Assembly (NCBI GenBank): GCA_021014325.1
Contig: CM037469.1
Span: 12,280,663-12,344,662, forward strand
DNA length: 64,000 bases
Direction of reading: 5' to 3'
Source: Plazaster borealis
Lineage: Eukaryota > Echinodermata > Asteroidea > Forcipulatida > Labidiasteridae
A program made the position numbers and the translations under genes. The notes below the pieces were generated by a model. The model made no database searches and had not been told where the DNA came from. It saw nothing but the letters and a program-made list of their open reading frames with translations. Each line of letters starts with the position of its first letter. Positions within the stretch are counted from its first letter, which is position 1. This document shows positions 56,553-64,000 of this stretch, piece by piece.

Positions 56553-57061
56553 TTAAAGAGGGTCTCCCAGGTCAGGTCAAATTAAGTTTTGTGATGCACT
56601 CATTTTCCCTATAGGTATAGAGTCCTCATGAAAATAGGGACAAAGTAAGAAGTCTCTAACCTCACGTTAAAATGGTGCAAAATATTTCATTTTTATACTC
56701 TTTCATTCAGCAAAATGTTAAACATGACATCATCGGACAGCAAAACATATGGATCAGTACATTCCAAAGAGGAATTTCTACACCAGTCATCAGCCATTTT
56801 GATTGAATACCATCAGAATTAAGGCATCTGAAAACTCTCTGTAAGGAAATGTACAGACAATATTTCTGAAATGTGACGTCGTCAAACGTTTTAAGATTTT
56901 CACAAAAAATTGCACTTGAAGTGTATCAAACACAGTGGCATTTTTAACACCATTTTAACGCGAGGTAACAGACTTCTAATTTTTTCCCCATTTTCATAAG
57001 GACTAAAATATATTGGAAAATGGAGAATTAGACAGAATTTTACCTTGGAGCCCCTCTTTAA
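56553..57061. mobile_element. TTAA element with AGAGGGGCTCC ends
   Basis: TTAAAGAGGGTCTCCCAGGT left and ACCTTGGAGCCCCTCTTTAA right: inverted ends and TTAA on both sides. Interior partly mirrored (TCCCTATAGG...CCATTTTCATAAGGAC). A partial relative is at 44360-44530. Just upstream of the MINDY4B-like exon 56383-56507. Confidence 0.75.
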
Positions 57062-58071
57062 AAAAAAACCCCATTAGACTTAGAGGTCAAAAAAAAAAAA
57101 AAAATGGGCACAAAATGTCCACTGCACCGCACTCACTTGCCAAAGTGCAGTAATTAATTGAGCACTTGGACAGTTAGCTTACAACCAAAAAAGTCCTGCA
57201 GTACACAGATTTTTTAAAACCCTCACTCCCCAGGCCTTTTTGCCTGCAGATGGCGTCCATCCTCCAATATCCTCATCTAATATGTCACTTCATACCAACA
57301 TGTTTGGACTTACATAAGAAATGCCTGGCCCAGTGATAAGAAATTGTTGTTTTGGCCTAAGGCCCTCAGTCCTGAACAAAGTTTATAGAGCCGCCTAAGG
57401 CGCAAGATGGATAACTGGAGCTCTATCTATTATTGGAACGTGAAATACCCATGGGCACCATTTCAGCAAGCAACTCTCGTGTTATCATTGATAACGATGG
57501 TCATTGTCTGCAATGATCCCCCCTATTGTTACATCAAAAGACTTGCTCACTGAAATGGCATCCAGTGCACATTTCTCATTTCAGCCCGAATTCCCAATCT
57601 TGCACCTCCAGTGCTCTACTAACTTTGGTCCTGAGTATTTTATTTTGGCAAAGAAGATTATAGAAGGATTAAGGAGGTAAAGGTTATTTAGCTTTCAATT
57701 CCAAACCTCCATCCAAAAGTTCAGCAAAAGCATAAAAAGGAAGAAATATAATATTAAGTCTTGTAAAAAATATTTCCGTTCCAGAGAAAGTTCTGAGATA
57801 CAAAACCTGTGGTCTAATGGAGAATTTCTTGAAATCCGAGCTCCAGATTTTTGTTTTTGTAAATGGTTTATGGGAAGCTCCCAATAAAGGCCCTTAAACA
57901 GGCCACTCAAGGTAAGGGCTAAAAAGGGGGATAAACGAAGAGGAAATAAAAAAGTAGAAAAATGACCGTTGATATTGTGTTTGATTTGGTACATTATAAG
58001 AGGCAGGGAAGCAGGATACAGGTAGTGAATTCCAAAGTAAGGCAGTACGTGGGAGGGAGCTTGATGAGTAC
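57062..58071. other. No gene identified
   Basis: Spacer or intron between the first recognised MINDY4B-like exon and the LTR retrotransposon. A minus-strand open frame at 57695-58096 crosses the LTR edge and shows no family resemblance. An A-run lies near 57090-57105. Confidence 0.5.
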
Positions 58072-59240
58072 TGTCGCGCAACGCCCCCTTTAGCAAGAAG
58101 TTGCTTGACTATAGGCAGCTACCTAGGGAGGCGCTGGCTTCGGACAGCCTGACCGGAAAAACCCTGAGCGGCTAGGGAATGATCCGTTGGGACTGAATTG
58201 TACCGTCCCGATTTGATAACAACTACACAGGATCCGAAATGAAATAAGAAATAGTCGACAAACTAAATGCAGCAAATCAAATGGTTTATTTAATAACTTC
58301 CTCCCTCAACGGAGGCTCTCTGTCCCTGGCAAATGATCAGAACACTTACAAATCACAATATAAATCACACACTAAATCACTTTTATAATAACCTCCACCT
58401 ACGAGGTAGGGCCAGTACTTAATAAACAACTTCACTCTGATATTATTAAACAACTACCCCAAAATACAACGTGACTGTTCCCAAGCAATTCCTCCGTGAG
58501 GCGGGCTACCTCAGGTGATCGCTTTCGTGTACACTCAACTACACGGTCCTAAACACCACCGTGAGCACGGCTAGTCTTTCCAAGACTACCGGTAGTTTCC
58601 CAGGGGGTCCGAGCAGAAATACCCGGGGCCGTTCTCGCACTAAAACCGTGCGTAACCACGCAACAACGGGTTCACAGGCCCACGATTCCAATCTGCTACC
58701 TCACATTCAACACACTGAGTACAACCCAAGGTTCCTCAAAAGGCACCTCACCATATACTCTACAGTGAATGAAACAACCCCTCACACAATTCCGCACTGC
58801 ACACACAGCGCTAAACTAAAAGTGTACTCACCACTTCCAAGGCTTGACATGAACTCCCTAAAAACTTTCTCCCGCACGCCGCGCTACTCATGCACTTTCG
58901 CTGCACGCACTTGGCTTGCGGCGGCCGTCAGACAGCGCAAGCACGCTGCATTCTCGCATGCCGTACTCCAGCCTACTGCTCTGCTGGACTGTACCATTAA
59001 TCTTAAGGTAAGTAATTTAATCAATAATCTCACTGGCCGTCGTTTCGCCACATAGCCTCCTGACAGGCCTGGACGTCCCCGTACAGACAAGCCGAATAAA
59101 ACCATCAAACAAAGTAACGGCGGCCATTCTGCCCCTCATTACAATACAAAATTTTACTCAAAACCCCAAGGTCCTCCAAGGTCCTCGGGAGCCTCCCCTC
59201 CGACAAGTAAGTCACGAGGTACCCTCATCTCGATACTACA
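58072..59240 (-). mobile_element. Inferred 3' LTR (about 1.17 kb)
   Basis: Plus-strand left edge TGTCGCGCAACGCCCCC and right edge CGATACTACA give the TG...CA ends expected of an LTR in either orientation. Immediately right of 59240 the minus strand reads GAGGAGGATGTGATGAGG, a purine-rich tract of the kind that primes plus-strand synthesis next to a 3' LTR. A minus-strand AATAAA lies near 58284-58290. The partner LTR is outside the window, so boundaries are inferred. Open frames inside (for example 58561-59055, plus) are not supported as genes. Confidence 0.6.
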
Positions 59241-59258
59241 CCTCATCACATCCTCCTC
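59241..59258 (-). promoter_or_regulatory. Candidate polypurine tract
   Basis: Minus strand GAGGAGGATGTGATGAGG directly 5' of the inferred LTR start TGTAGTATCG. Position and composition fit a plus-strand primer site; it contains three T interruptions, so the call depends on the LTR boundary being right. Confidence 0.45.
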
Positions 59259-59673
59259 AACAATATTTCAACATGTTTAGAGAAAACCCTGAACTTTATC
59301 AAAAGCTGCAAACAGGAATACAAAAGTACAAAAGGTAGCACGTGTAAAACATTAGGAGGTTTGATTGGTTTGGCAAGATTACAGATAATTCACACATCAT
59401 TTAGGCACTTTTTACATAATTAAGCAATCATATACAAATTTAACAACAATCACAAAATTTGCACCGCTCTCTGAAATAAGAATCATACAATACCCTGCAC
59501 ATCTCCATCGGTCATAGCTAAAGAACTCTTGATAATGCACTAATTATGGATCAATTACTGGAATAATTAAATGTTAACAAGCAATTCGGCAATAATTTCA
59601 GTTCTGATCAGATGATTATTTTCAGTCCAAAACGACAACAGTTCGCGCAAACGTGACCATGAGGCCCAAAGAG

Positions 59674-60531
59674 TTAGTGTTCTTGTGGCCGGTCCCAGTT
59701 GACTTCAACTTGCCGGTAGAACATATCATTATGTTCTTCTCTTCGTACCACGGCTCCGTTTACCACAGTGAACGTGAAGGTTTTCCTGATGATAGTGGCG
59801 CGTGTAGTGGCAGCGGGTGGCTTGGCAACTTCCTCCCTCATGGCTGGCTCCTCTTGCATGGATTGGGGTGGCCCGGCTGGCTCCTCTTGCATGGGTTGGG
59901 GTGGCCCTGCTGGTTCCTCTTGCATGGGTTGGGGTGGCCCTGCTGGTTCCTCTTGCGCGTCTGCTTCCAACGTGTCTGTCGATGTGTCAAACGAGGAGGT
60001 CGATGAGCTATCTGATGAAGAGTCGCTCTCTTTCCGGAACATTCCCCTCGGCTTCCCCGACACCGCGATATTTCTTGTCACTGGTGTCTGGTACAGGGGT
60101 GAGATGCGTCCAGGGGACAAGCTCAACACCGGGGAGCTTACCTCCCGTCTCCCGGCCTCCTGACTATCTTTTGTGGTAGTAGCTGGGGGCGAGGCTTGAC
60201 CTCCACTTTGAAGGGACACCTCACTTAGTGGTACCCTCACTGGCAACCTCTCATCACGGAAGACACCTCTTGCCCTTCCTTCAGGGCCCAAAACGCGCAC
60301 TGACTCCCTCCTAATGTTATCCAAATCAGCCATGTTGCTCGAAGAATGCTGGAATTTATAATGACGCCGTAGGTTATCTCGGCGTTTCGTACCAAAATCA
60401 CATCTCTTGCAGTACAGCCTCATGTCAGGTCCATGCTCAAATTTGCGGTGACGAGCCAGGCCTTTCGCTTGCGTAAATGCTTTCCTGCAAATACTGCACC
60501 TCCATAACTTCTGACAACTTATAGGTGGCAT
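59674..60531 (-). CDS. Zinc-finger ORF in the env position of the retrotransposon (285 aa)
   Basis: Starts at the ATG of MPPISCQKLW and runs 285 codons to TAA. Residues ~12-62 hold two C2H2 fingers: CSICRKAFTQAKGLARH with a second His four residues later, and CKRCDFGTKRRDNLRRH likewise. Then comes a basic/Ser-rich region, a Ser/Asp/Thr cluster (SSDSSSTSSFDTSTDT), three copies of an 11-residue unit EEPAGPPQPMQ, and a C-terminal segment KTFTFTVVNGAVVRREEHND. It has no signal peptide or membrane segment, so it is not an Env glycoprotein. It lies between integrase and LTR, after an intronless gap of ~145 bases, with TTTGCTTTGTTTCAG just before the ATG. Function unknown; the fingers suggest nucleic-acid binding. 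Confidence 0.8.
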   Translation of the reverse strand: MPPISCQKLWRCSICRKAFTQAKGLARHRKFEHGPDMRLYCKRCDFGTKRRDNLRRHYKFQHSSSNMADLDNIRRESVRVLGPEGRARGVFRDERLPVRVPLSEVSLQSGGQASPPATTTKDSQEAGRREVSSPVLSLSPGRISPLYQTPVTRNIAVSGKPRGMFRKESDSSSDSSSTSSFDTSTDTLEADAQEEPAGPPQPMQEEPAGPPQPMQEEPAGPPQSMQEEPAMREEVAKPPAATTRATIIRKTFTFTVVNGAVVRREEHNDMFYRQVEVNWDRPQEH

Positions 60532-60675
60532 AATTTTTCTGAAACAAAGCAAACCAGACTCAAATGATAAAAATAAATTAACGATACCGTTTAGGTAACT
60601 TGTGTTGCCTCACTGGGTACCTCTTCGCTACATTAGGCTCAGGTGTCGACACCTGATTTCGACCACCCACCTCAA

Positions 60676-62220
60676 TCAAACAATCATCCTCAATCGGGGT
60701 TGCTCCTCATTCTCAGTCACACTAACACTCTCATCCTCAGGTACCTTGCCCTTAGCCTTAGGTACCTCACAATTATCTTTAGGTACAATACACATAGAAA
60801 CCTCATCTGCAACCTCATTAGTGTCTGGAGTCGATTCTACTCGTTCCAGAGACTCCTCCACAGGAACCTCACTAGTGTGGTTCCATGCCTTTATGGGATC
60901 CCCTGTATATGGCTTGAGCCTATCTACATGCACAACACGTGGCTTGGCCCCTTTCCGCAGCTGTATTCTAAGGACTACGTCTGAAAGTTTTCGCAATACC
61001 AGGTACGGCCCCTCCCACTTTAGCTGAAGTTTCGGGCACACACCTTTCTTCTTTGCTGGATTATAGAGCCATACAAAGGCACCTTCCTGTAGGCATGGAT
61101 CAGTGGCTCTTCTATCGTAGTTACGTTTCTGCCGCCTTGAGTTCTTCTTAAGACACTCATGTGCCTTATCATGTGCCTGCTGAATACGACACCTCAACTC
61201 CTCTGCGAAATCAGTGGTCGGCCCCTCAGCACTAATACTTGGTTGTTCAGTACACAAATCAATCGGTTGCATTACCTCTCTCCCAAGCATCATCATATTC
61301 GGCGATTCACCGGTTGTTTCTTGGGGTGTGGAGCGGTAAGCGCTCGTCGCAAAGGACAGACACTTATCCCAGTCACGTTGTCCTCTACGGGGGTCTACCA
61401 TCATAGACACAATGGAAATGAGGGTACGATTAAAACGTTCCACGAGCCCATCTGATTTGGGGTTATACGCAGTTGTTCTCGTCTTTGCAATCCCCAATAT
61501 ACTGCACATCTCTTGGAAAACCTTAGACTCAAAATTTGAACCTTGATCAGTATGGAGTTCGTTTGGAACCCCAAATCTACACACAAACTCACTCACAAAC
61601 TTAGCCGCTACTGAGTCAGCATGGGCATCGGGAAGCGCATAAGCCTCCATCCACCTTGTATTGTAATCTGCAACAACAAGGATCCATCGATTCCCATCGT
61701 CGGTCACAGGCAAGGGGCCCATGAGGTCCATTGCGACCCTCTCCATGGTACCTCCCACATGGTACTGCCGTAGTGGCGCAACTCGTTTCTTCGGAGGAGA
61801 CTTCTTCATCGCACACTGATTACAACTCCGGATACAAGACCGTACATCGGCAGTAATACCAGACCAAAAGTACCGTTGTTTGACTCTGGCCATGGTCTTC
61901 TTTAGACCAAGATGACCACCCAATGGTCCTCCATGAAGTTCACACACAAACTTAGATCGAAACTGTGCCGGTACAACTAACAACCATCGGAACGATATAC
62001 CATCGTCCGAATCCCAGCGCTTGTACAACACGCCATCACGTAAAGACATTTGCTCCCAATAGGCCCAATACATCTTACTCGCTGGAGGCAAGTGGGAAAC
62101 ATCCTTCCAATCAGGACGTCCTAACCCCTCACTCTTCGTGGTTAACAACCAACTCATGGTTTTATCTGCCAACTGCGCCTCACGAAGATTCATGTGACTA
62201 ATTGAAGGTTCCGCTACCAC
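60676..62220 (-). CDS. pol: Retrotransposon integrase frame (pol, C-terminal part)
   Basis: About 500 codons open to a TAA stop. The N-terminal zinc-binding HHCC motif is present (ELHGGPLGGHLG, then CIRSCNQC). The catalytic core follows: Asp in AMDLMGPLP, Asp in LHTDQGSNF, Glu in DGLVERFNRT, the D,D-35-E pattern. A C-terminal GPY/F module is visible (KWEGPYLVLRKLSD), followed by an acidic tail. It inserts element cDNA into the genome. The upstream edge is a frame change, not a true start: the preceding RNase H frame stops just left of 62214. Confidence 0.9.
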   Translation of the reverse strand: MVAEPSISHMNLREAQLADKTMSWLLTTKSEGLGRPDWKDVSHLPPASKMYWAYWEQMSLRDGVLYKRWDSDDGISFRWLLVVPAQFRSKFVCELHGGPLGGHLGLKKTMARVKQRYFWSGITADVRSCIRSCNQCAMKKSPPKKRVAPLRQYHVGGTMERVAMDLMGPLPVTDDGNRWILVVADYNTRWMEAYALPDAHADSVAAKFVSEFVCRFGVPNELHTDQGSNFESKVFQEMCSILGIAKTRTTAYNPKSDGLVERFNRTLISIVSMMVDPRRGQRDWDKCLSFATSAYRSTPQETTGESPNMMMLGREVMQPIDLCTEQPSISAEGPTTDFAEELRCRIQQAHDKAHECLKKNSRRQKRNYDRRATDPCLQEGAFVWLYNPAKKKGVCPKLQLKWEGPYLVLRKLSDVVLRIQLRKGAKPRVVHVDRLKPYTGDPIKAWNHTSEVPVEESLERVESTPDTNEVADEVSMCIVPKDNCEVPKAKGKVPEDESVSVTENEEQPRLRMIV

Positions 62221-62480
62221 ACCCTCACTACGGCCTGGTTAGCCTCAACCACTGAGCTAACGGATGGTACGGACACCTCACTGTCCTTTTCTTTATCACC
62301 TTGCCCACATTGCTTGCACGGTTTCCGTGATAGACTGTCCGCATTGGTATGTTTCCTGCCTGGTCTATGTTGGATTGTCATATCATATTCAGAAATCACT
62401 TCTAACCACCTCGCCAGCTGCCCTCAGGATCTTTGAAATTGAGCAACCAGCGGAGTGCTGAGTGATCTGTTCTGACCGTC
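62214..62480 (-). pseudogene. pol: Broken RNase H / linker segment of pol
   Basis: Conserved RNase H and tether sequence continues across this stretch in three successive frames: one ends near 62467, a short piece covers about 62420-62465, and ISEYDMTIQHRPGRKHTNAD covers about 62214-62415. Each change is consistent with a single-base deletion next to a short homopolymer. The final change near 62214-62245 leads into the integrase frame. Confidence 0.8.
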
Positions 62481-63325
62481 ACCTTTGCCCATAGAGATAC
62501 TGCCTGAAGTACCTTAGGTAAACCACTATTGCCAGTAACTCCTGCCGAGTCACACAGTAGTTTTTCTCTGCTTTGCCAAGCTTTCTGCTTGCGTAAGCAA
62601 CAACCTTCTCTTCGCCCTCACACACCTGCGACAGCACCGCCCCAATACCTTCAGCACTTGCATCAGTGTCCAATACAAACTTCCCATCCGGCGAAGGATA
62701 AGCCAACACCGGAGAAGTTTGCAGTTCTTTCTTCAATTGCTCAAATGCCTCTTGACAGGCATTGTTCCAATCAAAGACCTTTGACTTCCCAGTCAGGGCA
62801 TGCAAAGGGCTTGCAATATCCGCAAACCCACGGATAAAACGGCGATAGTAAGATGCCAGCCCTAAGAAACTTCTCACTTCTTTTACTGACTTCGGGACTG
62901 GCCATTCGGCGACTACTTTGATCTTTGCAGGATCAGTTTCTATCCCCTCACCCGAGACTATGTGACCTAGGTAGGTCACGGACCTTTGGAAGAGGTGGCA
63001 TTTGCTGGGCTTCAGTTTCAACCCGGCCTTTCTTAGCCTTGAAAACACTACTCGAAGACGCTCCACCTCCTCACTCACTGTCTTGCCAAAAACGATAATG
63101 TCATCGAGATAAATCAACAGAACTTCCCATTGGAGGCCAGACATAACCTTTTCCATTAGGCGTTCGAATGTTGCCGGCGCATTCGCCAAACCAAACGGCA
63201 TTACCTTCCATTTATACAACCCGTTGCGTACCAAGAACGATGATTTTAGTTGGGCGTCCTCATCTAAAGGTACCTGCCAATACCCTGACGCCATATCCAA
63301 GGTTGAAAACCACTTTGCCCTCGAG
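62467..63325 (-). pseudogene. pol: Reverse transcriptase palm and RNase H start (pol), frame-broken at both ends
   Basis: Holds RT motif A (TLDMASGYWQVPLDE), the YLDD active site (LLIYLDDIIVFGKT), the thumb region (VTYLGHIVSGEGIETDPAKI), and the start of RNase H (FVLDTDASAEGIGAVLSQ) through RQELLAIVVYLRYFRQYLYG. Catalytic Asp residues are present. The right edge, near 63305-63325, is a frame change relative to the RT N-terminal part; the left edge is the break near 62467. Confidence 0.88.
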
Positions 63326-64000
63326 GGCATCAAGCGTCTCATCGATACGGGGTACTGGATATGCGTCCTTGATAGTAGCGAAATTCAAACCCCTATAATC
63401 CACACACAGACGTTTTGATCCATCCTTTTTCTTGACCAACACAATGTTAGCCGCCCATGGACTATCGGACTCCTCTATTAGACCCTGTTGTCTGAGTCCC
63501 TCAACTTGCCTCAGTATCTCTTGCTGGTGACAAGCAGGATGCCTTCTAGGCCTCTGCTTCTGTGGCCTAGCATCCCCAGTGTTAATAGAATGCTTAACAA
63601 GATTTGTGCGTCCAATGTCACCGTCACCCTTCGAAAATATATCCTGATATTCAATCAAGCACCTCATCACTTCCAGATGGTGTGATGGACTCAAATCCGC
63701 AATGCCCCTCTCATACAAATTCCGTAGGTGCACCGGAAGAGCCTCATGGTTTTGACTATCGTGTGCATTTGGCACGGTCTCCACCTCAACAGGGAATACC
63801 CTTGCGGCTGTAGTTCCCGCGTGGAGTACTCGCTTTTCCTTGCTAGGGTTAAACACCCTAACAGGTACCACCTCAGTGGGTACCTCGACAACAGACCTAG
63901 CTAGCACGAGGCCCCTCTGGGCCAGCTCGCCACCTCCCTCGATTGGCTCAACAATAAATGGACCCTTGAGCCCCTCGCCACGGTTGATGATGGCTCCCCT
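63300..64000 (-). pseudogene. pol: Protease-RT linker and RT N-terminus (pol), continues off the window
   Basis: Open from the window edge leftwards. GLVLARSVVEVPTEVVPVRV resembles the segment between protease and RT in gypsy elements; then RRHPACHQQEILRQVEGLRQ, SPWAANIVLVKKKDGSKRLC and VDYRGLNFATIKDAYPVPRI are the RT fingers. The frame is lost near 63305-63325, after which the palm continues in another frame. The aspartic protease active site is not in the window. Confidence 0.85.

Larger units (their letters stand above)
58072..64000 (-). mobile_element. Ty3/gypsy-type LTR retrotransposon, 3' part (runs off the window)
   Basis: Read leftwards from the window edge: protease-RT linker, reverse transcriptase, RNase H, integrase, a zinc-finger ORF in the env position, then an inferred 3' LTR. 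The order RT-RNase H-integrase marks Ty3/gypsy (Metaviridae-like) elements; copia elements have integrase first. Gag, most of protease, the primer-binding site and the 5' LTR would lie beyond 64000. It is upstream of, or in a 5' intron of, the MINDY4B-like gene and in the same orientation. The integrase and zinc-finger frames are open, whereas the RT-RNase H region is broken, so this copy is probably not autonomous as assembled. Confidence 0.88.

Noticed and set aside
57695..58096. 133-codon minus-strand frame as a 5' MINDY4B exon
   Set aside because: It crosses the LTR edge at 58072, has no MINDY landmarks and no usable splice junction into 56507.
58561..59055. 164-codon plus-strand frame with Thr/His/Pro-rich product
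   Set aside because: Lies inside the inferred LTR, antisense to the element, with no family resemblance.
59768..60179. Plus-strand frames with repeated WGGPAGSSCMG-like units
   Set aside because: Antisense shadows of the 33-bp repeat in the zinc-finger ORF.
60676..63907. Programmed ribosomal frameshifting to explain the pol frame changes
   Set aside because: There are four changes inside RT-RNase H, including within single conserved motifs; programmed shifts occur once, at gag-pol type junctions.

Overview
This window is genomic DNA from an animal, most likely an echinoderm and plausibly a sea star. The evidence is long GT-AG introns, AT-rich spacers, deuterostome-like proteins, and several fold-back repeat families that I recall as common in starfish genomes. 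The species assignment rests on memory of repeats and protein similarity, not on a search.

Three host genes can be read exon by exon with consistent splice phase. (1) 2479-15697, minus strand: UPF3, the nonsense-mediated-decay factor, 11 coding exons, 774 codons, complete. (2) 17600-40589, plus strand: MCCC1, the biotin-bearing alpha subunit of mitochondrial 3-methylcrotonyl-CoA carboxylase, 16 coding exons, 715 codons, complete from targeting peptide to biotinyl domain. (3) 46525-56507, minus strand: the last nine coding exons of a MINDY4B-type protein, a deubiquitinase-family member that lacks the expected catalytic Cys and His; its 5' exons are not identified. UPF3 and MCCC1 are head to head (1.9 kb between start codons). 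MCCC1 and the MINDY4B-like gene are tail to tail. I see no functional link between the three; they look like ordinary neighbours.

From 58072 to the window edge lies a minus-strand Ty3/gypsy-type LTR retrotransposon: an inferred 1.17-kb 3' LTR, then (reading leftwards from the window edge) a frameshifted protease-RT-RNase H region, an open integrase frame, and, in the position where env sits in retroviruses, an intact ORF with two C2H2 zinc fingers preceded by a splice-acceptor-like sequence.

Introns and spacers are packed with non-autonomous elements: at least five families of fold-back elements bounded by TTAA, hAT-like elements (one with a perfect 8-bp target duplication and a minisatellite core), tRNA-derived SINEs, a dispersed ~115-bp satellite-like array, and several minisatellites and perfect palindromes. 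Many are nested, so relative insertion order can be read. The most unusual items are the zinc-finger ORF in the env position, the hAT element built around a minisatellite, three TTAA elements sharing junctions, and the pseudo-catalytic MINDY4B-like gene.
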